64,000 bases of DNA from NCBI GenBank assembly GCA_963575745.1, contig CAUYUJ010000670.1, positions 582,379 to 646,378 on the forward strand, written 5' to 3'. Below the pieces are notes generated by a model. The model did not search any database. It had not been told where the DNA came from and was given only the letters and a program-made list of their open reading frames with translations. Position numbers and translations under genes: made by a program. The number at the start of each line of letters is the position of its first letter. The first letter of the stretch is position 1. Below are positions 42,519-54,048 of this stretch, in pieces. The DNA comes from Prorocentrum cordatum (lineage: Eukaryota; Sar; Dinophyceae; Prorocentrales; Prorocentraceae).

Positions 42519-44083
42519 CTAGCCGCCGCGGTCGCCCTTCGTCGCCGTCGGTCTGCGATAGTCTACGAGATCCAAATTTGCGCAGGCGTTCCGCGTTAGG
42601 GCTGCGCGGGCTCGCAGAGCGCGGCTTGCCTCAGCGACCGCTGCGGTTTGTCTCATAGCCTCCAATCGCATGTCGCGAACGACCCGTTCACGTTCATGTC
42701 CAGAGAACTCATTATTTATGTGTAATCGCATATGCCCAGGTCGGGCAGCTTGGCCGTTCGTCGGCCAGCGCGAGCCCGGCGGCGGGGCTCTTTCATATTG
42801 TAGAACTTGAAGCCACGCGCGCTTTTTTGGCTTTGACAGCATGCGTTTGAAGTTACCTGAGATGCTTTAAATGCTAAGGCTTTTTATTTGTTATGTGTAA
42901 CGTCGCTCTGAGTATGCCGTTTTGGGCATCAGCGGTGGTGGCGTGGTGTCCTGGCGCGCGGACTGAAAGTGAAGCCGAGTTGTCCGCGCTCTTGGGCTGC
43001 GGCCCCCTTCTTCGGGCCGCCCTCGCCGCCGGTTCGAAGGCCCGCGCAAGGGGGCCATGTGGCATGCGCCAGCAATGGTTTGGAAGGCACCTAGCTGCGA
43101 CGTTGTCTGCTGGTCGAATTTCCACCACGGCCCTGGGGCGGATGCTGCGCCGGTCAAAGATATGGAAGATGATGTGTTTAGTGTCCTCGCAGAACGTCGG
43201 GCGCGCTCCGATGCTGCGTTGAACTTCCCAGAAGCTCGTCGAGGGAAGCGCGGCCGCGCTGGGCCTCTCCCAGGCGCTGCATTGGCGGCGCGCGCCGCAG
43301 ACCTCTTGGATAATGGGCAACTTGGCGGCCGCGGGGCCTCCCGAAGTGGAGTTTTCGGAGCTCCTTCTCGATCGCAGCAGGGTCGTCGCTGCGATGGTTT
43401 GGCGAGCTGATTTGAATGTTGAACCGGGTCCAGTCAGGGGGCCCAGAGGGGCCAGTGCCAGCGTCGGCGCGCGCGTTCCACGTCGACCGCGTCGACCGAC
43501 TTTCGCCAGGTCGCGGGGCCAGCTGTTCGACGGGGCCCCCGCGCGCAGCGCCTCGGGGTGGATCGCCCGACTCGTTGGCCGGCGCTCGCCCGCGCTCCCC
43601 GTCAGGAGGGGGGTCGCGAATTGCGTCGCGGCTGCTCGGTCCTGCCGCGGGGTCATCTTGGCCGGGCGACCGGGGCCTCGAAGGCCGAGGGCGAGTCCCG
43701 CGACTTCCAGGGGGTGCTGGCGAGTGGTCGCCTCCCGGATCAAGATCGGCGGCCCCGTCGGCATCGGGGGCGGGCTGCCGCGGCGGAGGCGCGGTTCCCC
43801 CAGTCGAGTCGTCGTCGCTGGGCAGCGCGAAGGGACAGGCAAAACGGCATTCACCAAGCGCATTGTCCAAGTGTCTTTTGATTTTTTGGCGCGACACCAA
43901 AGCTAAGAGTAGCTGGTCACTGCGCGGCGCAGCTGCCCCCGCATAGCATGCGCCCAAGTAATGATTCACAGCGCGTTGCACCGCGGGGCTCCCGAGATCG
44001 ACTTCTCCTCGCCTTGTCAAGGTGTCCTCCGGACGAGACTCCTCCTGAGGAAGCATGTCGGGGCGCGCCGCATTTTTTCCCAC
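42519..44083 (-). pseudogene. Ty1/copia integrase region (gag-pre-integrase, rve core, post-integrase tail), decayed
   Basis: Read 5'-3' on the minus strand. About 43432-43340 gives WTRFNIQISSPNHRSDDPAA and KELRKLHF, the block just before integrase in dinoflagellate copia polyproteins. After a frameshift, 43323-42877 gives KLPIIQEVCGARRQCSAWER (zinc-binding Cys partly lost), HIIFHIFDRRSIRPRAVVEI (start of the integrase core) and VRAPGHHATTADAQNGILRA (the region of the catalytic Glu, which appears replaced). 42701-42520 gives RERVVRDMRLEAMRQTAAVA and DLVDYRRPTATKGD, the usual tail after integrase. Frameshifts and lost catalytic residues mean it is dead. Reverse transcriptase was not found downstream. 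Confidence 0.8.
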
Positions 44084-47000
44084 AGGTCCAACAAGCCGAC
44101 GCAGTTGTTAGCGCCAGAGCGCAGCCTGCAATTTGGGTCTAGATGTTAGCCCGGCTTGCGCGATGGCTAGATGCATGGAGAAGTTGTCTGAGTCGGATTC
44201 GAGCATTTCGGCTGGGGCATCATTGCACTAAACACGTGCGATATCTCTACCAGGTCACCGAGTCCAGGCATGACTTCGCCGCAATTACGGCTTCCGTCTT
44301 CGATGCGTTGTTGCCCTTTGCGGAAGACGGCGTGAATTCCACGAAGATTTCTTTTGCGTTTTGATTATCCCCCTCCTTGTTTTAGTCGACTCAGTCGGGT
44401 GCGCTTCCGCTTCCACCTCCGCCTGGGCACCTGGGCCGTTGTGATCGACAGAGACTGACTGGCGGCGCTCTCCCCCGTTTCCGAAGTCGGGAGGAGAAAA
44501 GGACAATCATATATGATGCCGCGCCTTCGCTTCTTATGCGAGTAAGTCGCGCATAGATGTTGGCGTTTCCCAATGAGAGCCCAGCGGGCCAAGCGCATGC
44601 GACTGGCTGGTCCGCCACCGCAAGGTCCTGGACTACGCGTCAAGCGCCCAGGTCATGCGCCACCTGGCGCGCCGTGTCCGACCGTGCCGATTCCGTTGCG
44701 CACGCTGTGACATAGTTGCGTGAACCACGGCCAGAACGTGAATAGTTTGTAAGGTGCACGCGTCCTTGGCTTTGCTTGGCCTCCGCAGTTGGTCTTGCGA
44801 GTTCGTCGCGAAGGATCCCCCCCATCGGCTTGGCGCGTGCTTGCCTTCGCCGCGCGGCGTCGCATTGTGTCTTGCCGTGCCGGTCCAAAATATCGCGTTG
44901 CATCGATGCGCCACACATGCAATGCCAGCGCGGCGCTATACTCATGGCATGGTAGCCGCGACTTGCATGCGTGGGCCACTCGGCACATCATTTCGCGCGT
45001 CGGACTTGATACCAAAGCGGCAGAACCGCATCCGTCACATCTGCATCTTGATCCCCCATCGCGTCGTACATAGAGATCAGCTTCCGCGCGCAACCCGGCC
45101 GGCCAATACTGATAGCATGCAAACTCATTTTGCTTGCTGTCGCAAACAAATGTCGCATGCGCTGCCAGCGTGGACACCTTCTGTGACCCGCGGCCCGCGC
45201 GCGCCAGTCAGCCGAGGCGTTGATCCAAACCGAAGAATAGTTCATGGGGAATCAGCCCTAGAGATTATGTTTCGACTGACGTTATCACTTTAGGATGAAT
45301 GATGCTTCGCGCGTGTCCTTTGCGACGCATGCGCTGTCCAGGTTGCGGCCAGGACAGCATCCCAGCTGGCATCTGCGCCGCTGTTTGAACCCGCCAGCAA
45401 TCGAGTGCGAGGCGATTTTGGACCAAGTTCGCCCAGCTCCCCATAGCGGCGCCAGCTGGAAACAGCTGCGTCGCGAAACTGGGGCCCGCTTCTGGCGCAG
45501 CCCAGGGCGGAGAGAGCGGGGGCTGCTTCGCGGGCGGCTTTGCGCCGGGGTGGCGGCGCACTTGGCCCCCAGATCTCGCGGGCCTGATCCGCGAACTCGA
45601 GGCCGGCGGGCGCGAACAACAGGGCCGCCGCATTTCGACTGTCCAGAATTTGGACCCACATTTGGTACTTGGATTGGCCATCGAATTGCTGCAGCGCCTG
45701 GCCAGAGAACCGCTCATCAGCGTTAAATTTGAGCTTGGCAGCCTCTGATATCGCAGCGCAAACGAGACCCTCGCTCTATGCATCTGCCATTCTAGCACCA
45801 ACCGAGGACAATGCTCCAATCGTCATTACGGTGTCACTCGTAGCGTGCGGCGTCTTGTCCTTGCTCATCTTTGAGCTTTCTGCGTAGCCAATGTTTGTTT
45901 CCACGCGAACTGCCTCCATGGCTATTTTTCTTCTGTTGTCGCCAAAGAGGTTGCCCGACGGGTTGTTCTCCATGATTCAACCTGGGCCCCGTCTGGCAGT
46001 TGATCTCCATCGCGCCCTGGCCAGGAAGTATCGACCGTTCCTCGCCTGGCTCGAGGATCAAGACTGCCTTTCTTCGCCTGCGTAGAGTCGAGCCTTAAGA
46101 TTGTCGGTCAGTTTTCCCACGCGTAGTGTCAGCGCGGGTTTTCACAGTCCCGCGGTCTCCCTTCACATTCGCAGGCAACCTCGATCGCCCCGATCATCTG
46201 CCAGAGAACCCCCTTCCACCACCCCGTTCACGTTGATGGGGGGGCGCCCCGCCGTTAACCCTTTGTCGATTGCAGAGCTACTTATCTTGATCCGGCGATG
46301 TGGATGCGAGAGCCTGTGTCGCAGAGCACGCCGTTTCGGCCGTCTGCGAGCAGCGTCTTCGAAGGCCCCATCGATGCGCACACTAGCATTCAATGCAGAT
46401 CCTTTGCACGTCGCATCGACATGATGCTTTATTGTGAGTTGTGTGCCGTGATCGTTTACCCAGGATCCAACCTCTTCAGTCAGCGCATTGACGCCTGTTG
46501 CTTCCAAGTCGCGATTGCGACTCCCAAAGGGCGCTTGTGGAGCATCGCTTTGGCTGATCATGAAAGTGGCACGCGCGGAAACAGGCGAGTCCCCATGCTG
46601 AAAATGACGCAGCCTCCGCTGGCGCAGCTCTTCAGCTGCATCAGGCGTTGGAGCGGGTGCGCTTTCGAGTTTGGCGCCGGAGCCATATGGAAACTCGCGC
46701 GTCGTTATGGACATCCCCATCGGGCACAGCTTCTGTATCTCTTGTGAGCTGACCCACTCGCCATCTAGCGGCGCATCAGACCATCTGGGCCTCGCTGCTT
46801 TCAGGCTTGGACCGCGGCATATCGCACGCATGAGCTCTACCCGAGAGCGTAAATGATTACGATCGACATGCTTCCGAACATGGTCGGGCCAACGCCCATC
46901 ATGTAACGCGCGATAATCGTTCCACCGAAATGCGCGACTATTGCGCTTAGAGCTGTCCATGCAGATCGAGAGGAGCCAGGCCCCTGTTGGGGCTTGGCGA

Positions 47001-47316
47001 TTCGCCCCCGGCTGGACAACCAGGGCGGCGCCCCTGCCAGTTGAATGAGCAGGGCCCACAATTCGGTGTAAGATATGTGTCTCGCTGAGCAACGTGGGCC
47101 CAGCGGTTCGCGCGCGCGTTTTCGTCTGGTTCGAGTGGCCCACCAGTGCCCCGGACGTTCTAGCCGAGCTCGCCCCTGCGAGCGGTGTTGCCCGCGCCGG
47201 TAGTTGAGTGGGGGCCCCGCCTTCGGGGCCTGCGCTGGACGCGGTGCTCTGGCCGTGGCTCGCTATAGGCACAATGCGACGCGGGTGCCGGCGTTGGTCG
47301 TCATCGCGCGCGCGAT

Positions 47317-47356
<40 letters not shown>

Positions 47357-48515
47357 TTCGCGGGCTCGGGCCCAGCGGGCGAATGGCCCGCCTCGCGGTC
47401 TGGGTCGGCGCCCTGGGCCGTGGATATAATGTCCTCGTTTTCGACGAGAGACAGGCCATTGTCGACCGTTGCCTCTGGCGTTGATGGGGCAGTCATTATC
47501 GCCGCGGGTTCGTCCGCGCACGGCGCGGGGCCCGGTGTCGGATCATGCTCGTTTCGAGCTTGCTGTTGGGCATGTCATCGCTCGCCCTGCGTTGCATTGC
47601 AACTGCAATGCCAGGGGCACGCTGAACGCGGCCACCAGGACCCAAGTGCCCATCGATGATTTGCACTTCAATTGTCACGTTCCCAGATGATTGCCTCTGC
47701 TTGGGCCATTCGTGGGTTGATTCTGGTGGGTGGGTGGGATTTTCCGTTGATGTGCGCACTGGCCTTCGTATTTGCACACATTCCCTCATGATTCCCGATA
47801 GTTCGTTTTCATTGAAGGGCCCTGGGCGTTTTCTAGACGAATTCAGGAAGCGTCGGAATATCATTGGACAGAGTTTCGCTCCCGCGCGGAACGCGTGGGC
47901 CTGCGCGCGCGCCTCGACGGCGGACGCGCGCAGCCCCGCTAATGGTTTGGAGCCGGCGTCCAGTTGCCAACGAAACGTGCCGAACATTCTTTCCGGGTCA
48001 GTCCCAGAAGAGTCAAGGTGCGCAGACGCCCGACCGATTCGCGTCGCGTCGTTGCACGCGTCGTAGCCCCGAGCTCGCGTGCGACAGCTTTCGCAGTCTC
48101 ATTCGCGGCGCCTCATCGCGGGAGGCGCGGCGAAGAAGTCGACTTCGCCGCCGAACGGGCAGGGGTCGTGTGGAAGTTGCTCAAGCGCAAGTCTGCGCAG
48201 AAAGCCACGGGCGCGCTCGTCTGCCGCGGCGGCCGCCCGATCCTTGTCACTGGGACGGGGCGCGCCTTCCGACGGCGAGTCCTCCCCCGCCGTAAGGTTT
48301 TGTAGTTCTAGCGCGACCGCGATGCCGCGAGCGCCCTGCCGACGCGGGAACTTTGCAAGGGCTCTGCGGGCGAGCGCCCGCAGTGCATCGAGGCCATCCG
48401 CGCCGCCATGGCGGATCGAGAAGAGATGTTCCGCGCCCTCGATGTTTTTGAGCGAAAGATGCCCGCTGAGTTCCTCACTCGGGCCGAAGTGGGCGTCGAC
48501 ATCCATCCCCAGGCC
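44084..48515 (-). other. interval between integrase and Gag remnants
   Basis: In a copia element this span would hold the protease and spacer. The minus-strand frame 46163-47521 (452 codons) is the longest, but a TA microsatellite at 47315-47355 runs through it and no DT/SG protease motif is obvious. It may be nested insertions or scrambled element DNA. Confidence 0.3.
47315..47356. repeat. TA microsatellite
   Basis: (TA)n of about 40 bp. It reads as Ile-Tyr in both strands' frames. Confidence 0.95.
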
Positions 48516-48605
48516 CTTGCCGCTACCTTTCGGCGCGGGGCAATCTTTCGCGAGATGATTGCCACTTTCGAGATTACGGCGCCGGAAGGCTCTGACGTCG
48601 CAGTC
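48516..48605 (-). pseudogene. degenerate Gag zinc knuckle
   Basis: The minus strand reads CDVRAFRRRNLESGNHLAKD followed by CPAPKGSGKG. GNHLAKDCPAPKG is the end of a CCHC zinc knuckle. The expected upstream Cys pair is reduced to AFRR, so the finger is broken. Upstream position and orientation relative to the integrase remnant fit one copia element of about 8 kb. Confidence 0.6.
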
Positions 48606-50500
48606 CTGGGATTGCCATTTCTGCCATTGCGGTTTCCCGATGTTCCACGACCGCGGTTTTTGTTGTTTCTGACAGTATGCTATTGTGCTGATCACGGTGC
48701 AACCAATGTCCCCGCCGATAAAACATCTTCGCCTTCCCGTGTGACCAGCGTGACGAACTACATAATTATTCTATCGCGCTACCGTCAGTGACGACGGTAT
48801 CTATCGCAACCCCAGCGCCGTGATCCCCGGTCAGTGCGTTGACGAGAGCGATGGGTGACGGCGGCGAGTCGCATGGACACCTACAGGAGCAAATTGCCAT
48901 GGGCCGCGCTTCTTTGACGGGGACCATCATCTGTGCGAAAGCCAAAACGGCACGCGCGGAGAACTGCGCCTCGTTGCCGGGCGCGGCGAAGGCTGTCCTT
49001 GTTTGCGAGCAGATGGTTGATCTTTGGATGAAGACCGTCACCGCCGCACGCGTCTACGCATGGGTCGCAGCTAAACGCGCGGCAGTTGTCTAAGAAGCCG
49101 ACTTGCTTACCAGAGCAGACATCGCGGATAACCCAGAGTATATCAACGAGGAGTTTCACACTGAACTACGCACGGATCGATCATCTATGTTTTGGGATTC
49201 GTGCTCGTCCGATCGCAACTGCACTGATGCCATGGCATCGCGATTCGCGTGCTAATGGAAATTCGCGAAAGACGCGCATGTCAAGCAAGAGCACGCCATC
49301 TGGGCAACTTTTGCGCGAAGAGGCTTGCCTCGTGGATGCCGATGCGTTTGACGTCGACGCGTTCTCTGGCACCGCCCGCCGCCGCTCGCGACGACTGCTT
49401 GCTGGCGAGGCAGCTTGTCGGCCTGAGCGGGGCCTCGCATCCACGGGCGACGACGGGGCATTCGTCGAATGTCTGGCCCATGAGGAACTGGCGGCGGCGA
49501 CGGGCGAGGGAACTCGCCGGGTCTGCTGCGCGCGTCCAGCGGGAAGCGGGAAGCGCCCAAGGGCCGCGCGTTTCGCTTGGTTTCCCCAAGCGCGTCGACA
49601 TTGCGCCCGACGCTTGGGGCCCGACGCGGGCGCCGAGGACGCCCCGGCGGCTTTTCTATGTCAAGTAGCGCGACGCAGCGCGAGCCAGTGGTTTGAATCC
49701 AACGAGCTCCGACCCCGAATTTGGATTCGGTCTTTGTCTGGTCGCGGCCAAACGCGCGGGCGACCTCGACGGGGCGGAACCAGAAAAAAAGAACATGGAC
49801 GGCCGCGCCCGGCTTGTCGAACATGTTTTGTCTCAGGTGCAAACCCAGCATTCATTCGCAGACTGCGCCGTCCGCCACTCGAAGCGCGACAGCGGGGATG
49901 CGGTTTTGGACCTGCGCGAATTCATCAAGCAGCCCGGACACGTAAGCGCCCCGAGCTGACTGGCGCACTTGCGGAGGCCAAGGCGACGGCAGTTCTCTGA
50001 CATGGTTGTCAGCCTCCGCGGGGCCCACGTCTGCGCCCTTTTCGCCCAAATCAGGTCGATGGTCTACGCGGCCCCCGTGCAGCGGATTCAGGCGCCCGCG
50101 AATCTTCAAACGCGTCGCTTGGGTGCTAGAGCGGGGGGGCCACCCCACGCTCCCAACGGGATAACCTTTTTCTCTCGCTTGCGCCTTGCGGGCGAAGTGG
50201 AAATCCGCGGCGACTCCGGGCGCCGCAACCTGGGTGGCAGCGGAGGCGATGAGACGAAGAGGCCACGGCATTCGAAGAGCAAGTTTGTTTTGGCGAGGAC
50301 ACTCGCCAAGCGGTAGGTCCGACGTGCATTTGCGCGATGGCATCTGAATCGCATCGATTGCAGGTTAGGCCCATCCACGCAGCCGAAGCACTGGCGGCGG
50401 CCCATAGCCCGGAAGCGCATCCCGCATTCATTACGCGACATGAGCTACAGGCCGGTCCACAAACCGTGTAGGCACTTCGTGATGGGGTGGAAAAAGGTGG
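48606..50500 (-). other. probable Gag part of the minus-strand copia element
   Basis: Arg/Ala/Pro-rich minus frames (49252-49851, 49852-50343, 50106-50441) upstream of the zinc knuckle are where Gag should be. I cannot align them to a Gag core with confidence, and codon phase shifts several times. Confidence 0.3.
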
Positions 50501-50847
50501 TCGATGTGGAATCTAGTCTTTTCCCGGCACTGCCCGGAATATGTTTATTGAGCGTCTTTTACGTGGTCTTGCTAGTTGGATGCGCGCGTTGATGAATATA
50601 GGGATTGCCCATACACTGTAACGGTGTGGCAATGCGGACACGACAACATATGGCCTTGCCGAGCGGAACATTTTAGAGGGACTGTGCGTTGAAAGTTGCG
50701 CCTGGAACACAATCGTTCAGACATAACATCAAATCCTTCGCCCACTTTTGTTCGGAGGCTATTGCGATACGAAGTCGGAACGTTTGAAGGGAAACAGTTG
50801 AGTGAGGTTTGCAATGGCTTTATCTGGAACATTTTCCGCGTCTAGTT

Positions 50848-50873
50848 AATGTATATATATATATATATACATA
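50848..50873. repeat. short TA microsatellite
   Basis: (TA)n of about 24 bp followed by catatg. Confidence 0.9.
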
Positions 50874-53800
50874 TGTGCGAGCGCCCGCTGTTGCAGGCGA
50901 TTTGCCTTCCGCTGCTCGGATACGAGTATATTACCGTTGCTTCATCTAGTCATGCTCAACTTGGAGGCTGCGAGACGTCGATCGACGTAGCTCCTGACCC
51001 CCAGTCTCGAGGCACATTGGCCTCTAGTGCGCCCGATGTTCGGAGAATGGGTCCAGTTGGGCCCATTCCATTCCGGGCCCCAGGGATCCTTGGACCTCCC
51101 AGGATTGTGGGTGTAAGCCCCGTCGGGCCGTTTTGCTTGACGCATTGCTGATTCTGCGGGCGCACCTGAGTCTTGCACAGCGTTTGATCGCATCGCTGCC
51201 CCCCGCCCCCCTCCCCGATTGGAGGAGGGAGGTCCCCGGGGAGGCATCAACGCGCGCGTTTGCCTTTTGGCTCGGGCACGCGCGCCCACTATGATTGCCT
51301 TACGGTCCCCATCCTTCGTTTCGCCACCCTACATCCCATGCCATCCACGCGCCTGTATATGGCAGCTCTTTACTATGTGACGTTACCGCGTTGCGTTCCA
51401 TTTTTTCTTGGCTGTTAAGGGTCTTTTTTTTCGAAACCTTTTTGCACGCCTTGTGGGCCCGTGGGAGATCTGTCGGCGGTTTCTCGGTGGCCATCTCGGG
51501 GCCCTGTCGGAGCCCTCTTGGCCTGTCTTGGTGCCGTATTGGGCCGCCTGAGTGCCTTGGAGGGCATTCAGCGAATGTGATGGCCCGCCTTCGCTGTCTT
51601 GCTGACATGCTGGGTGTTTTTGGAACTTGATGGGGCCATGATAGGAGGCACCTTGGGCCGTCTTGCAGCTTTCCGAAGCCCTGTTACGATCACGTTGGGC
51701 CCAACAGCGCGATGTGCAACATACTTATCTTCACGCCTGCTCTAGTCATCGGTTGTCTCGTGATCGATTTCTGGAGCCTGCGAGTCTCGTGGAGGTCAAT
51801 CGAGACATACATGGAAATATTCCGTGGGCTATCTTGGGCCGTTTGGGCGACTTCTGAACGCCTTATTGAGCCGGTCTGCGCATTCCCATGATGGGTTCCT
51901 CGCCAGTCCCAATCTGTTCTTCCTGGAGAGAAGTCGTTGCGTTCGCTGCGTCATACGATCGCATGTGATGTTCGTATTTCCGATGTTTGTCAGCGAGGAT
52001 CCAGACCACTTCGGAGGGGCAATCGGGCAATTAGGTCACATGGTCTCGTGGGGGCCAACCTGGGACGCCAAGACGACCTCCTTTGGATCATTCGGAATGG
52101 CGTGTTGCGCCTTCTTGGAGTAGACCAACGAGGTGTCGGTTTGTATTTGGTCGCATCTCGGGCCAGATTGAATGCGTGATGGGGCGTTCAGGCTTACATT
52201 TCAGGGAAAGCACATTGGTCAGATGGCCGTGCCGGGTCCATCTGGTGGTAGAGGCCGGGGAGGGAGGGGGACCCGAGCAAGCCTGGTGATTCTTGACGCC
52301 GCTGGGGTTGGCGGATTCTCGCCGCGATGGACCTGAATTGGGTTACGGCAGCACGCGGTTGATGGTTTTTGTCGGCATCCCAGAGCGTTCTTGTTTCTGT
52401 TCACCGTTCCATCCCCTTCCATCTGCGTTGGTGTTGCATCCGTCTCCTATTCCTTTCACTACCCGTAATACTTACATACCCAGTTGTCGGTGGCAATTAC
52501 CGCCACCGCGCCAGCGTGGCGACGCCCAGAAGACTGTAACATGTGACACCTCTTGTACTGATTCGGTGGCTTTCTTGGGCTTACCTGGGTCGTCGTTGGG
52601 CCGTACTGGGCTACCGCTTGCCTCGGTTGTCATCTTGAGGCCCTCCCGGCGCTGTGTTGGGCCAGCTGGAGGCTACATCGGGCCCTCATTTAGTTATTTT
52701 CGCATCATGCTTGTCTCCTCGAAGGCCCTCTCGTAGCCACTTCAGAGACAAGGTCGGGACACGCAGACCATCCAACCGCAAGTGATACCATTGTTTTGTT
52801 GTTTCTGGAATGTCGAGCGCTTCAAGGGACCGTCTTCGGGGCTGTTGGGTGACTCGTGAGACATTGCTGGATCGTCTTGGAAGGATTTCGGCCCATCCCG
52901 CCATGCTGCCTTGGTCGTGGATCAGCGGCCAATTGCGGGCCTCTTGATTCCCGTTGGGTGCGTATTGTGGGCCTTGTTTGCTGTGTCAGTGGCCATCCTC
53001 GGGTGGAGGGGGGTGGTTCCTGAGGTCCGTTCGTGCTCCCAAATGCAGCCTCTTCCTGGGTGGAGCGATCCTGGGATCCCATCATCCGTCTTAGACGCTC
53101 TTGAGATCGACCATGTGAACAACGGCCCAACCGACCACGAATGATGCGCCAAGACGAGCCCTTGAAGCTATATCAGCGGATGTTGCAAGTATAGGTTCCC
53201 TGCCACGGTGACCCATGCCCCAGATGTTCTCCAATTGTGTTGCCGTGCACATCCTCCTCCGCGCTTGTGGAAGCCGCGTGGCAAGTCCGTTCCGAGGCGC
53301 GGCCGCCACGTTAGTCGTTTCATGGTTCTCAACACGTGGCTGGCTTGCGGTATCCTCAGGGAGCTCGGGTCATTTTGGTGGGCCGTATGTGAACAGCCAG
53401 AGTATGGAATCCAGTTTCTTTGTTGGCACGTCCCTAGCAGCCAGCATTCAAACATCCCTTCTGGCGTCCCCATGTCTCTCCCGCTCCCACGCTTCCATCC
53501 ATGGTCACCTCGCGCGCTTCAGATTATTCGGGCGCGTGCGTGTATCTGCCCTCAAAATCGTAGTCAGCCAACTGAATGTTGTAAAGTTGGCCAGCTGACT
53601 CCTAATTGAACATATATGGCCTGAAGCTCTGACCAGAGGGCGATGCAGATGTTGAGCTTGCTCCAGCGCCAGGGATCCCGACAGATGTCCTCATTCGCGA
53701 AAGGGCGGGCTTCAGGCAACACGGACCGTCAACGGCGGCGGGGCAACGATTGCAGGCGATTGTTTCAGGAACAGTGGTTGTTGAAGACCTTGGCTGAGGG

Positions 53801-53945
53801 GTTTGATCGACGTTTTGGACGGACGCATGGGAGTGATAGTGAGACGCACGCAACGTGATAAGGGGACAGGCCGCAGGGTGAACAGGATGGTAAAGGGGCA
53901 AGGAGAGCGAGGAAGGGTTAAGCCAGAAACAGGGGAGTGGAGAAC
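50874..53945. other. unassigned with CTTGG repeat traces
   Basis: CTTGGG variants at about 51440-51660 and 52560-52680. The rest is non-repetitive by eye. Short frames exist but none has a recognisable product. Confidence 0.35.
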
Positions 53946-54048
53946 GAGAGAGAGAGAGAGAAATATAGGAACAGAGAGAGAGAGAGACAGAGAGAGAGAT
54001 AGAGGGATACGTAAAGAGAGCGAGGGAAAGAGAGAGAGAGAGAGAGGA
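53946..54048 (+). repeat. GA microsatellite, interrupted
   Basis: GAGAGA runs separated by ATAG, GAC and GGGATACGTAA interruptions over about 100 bp. Confidence 0.92.

Noticed and set aside
46163-47521. 452-codon minus frame as copia reverse transcriptase or protease
   Set aside because: No catalytic motif, wrong position for reverse transcriptase relative to integrase, and a TA microsatellite runs through it.
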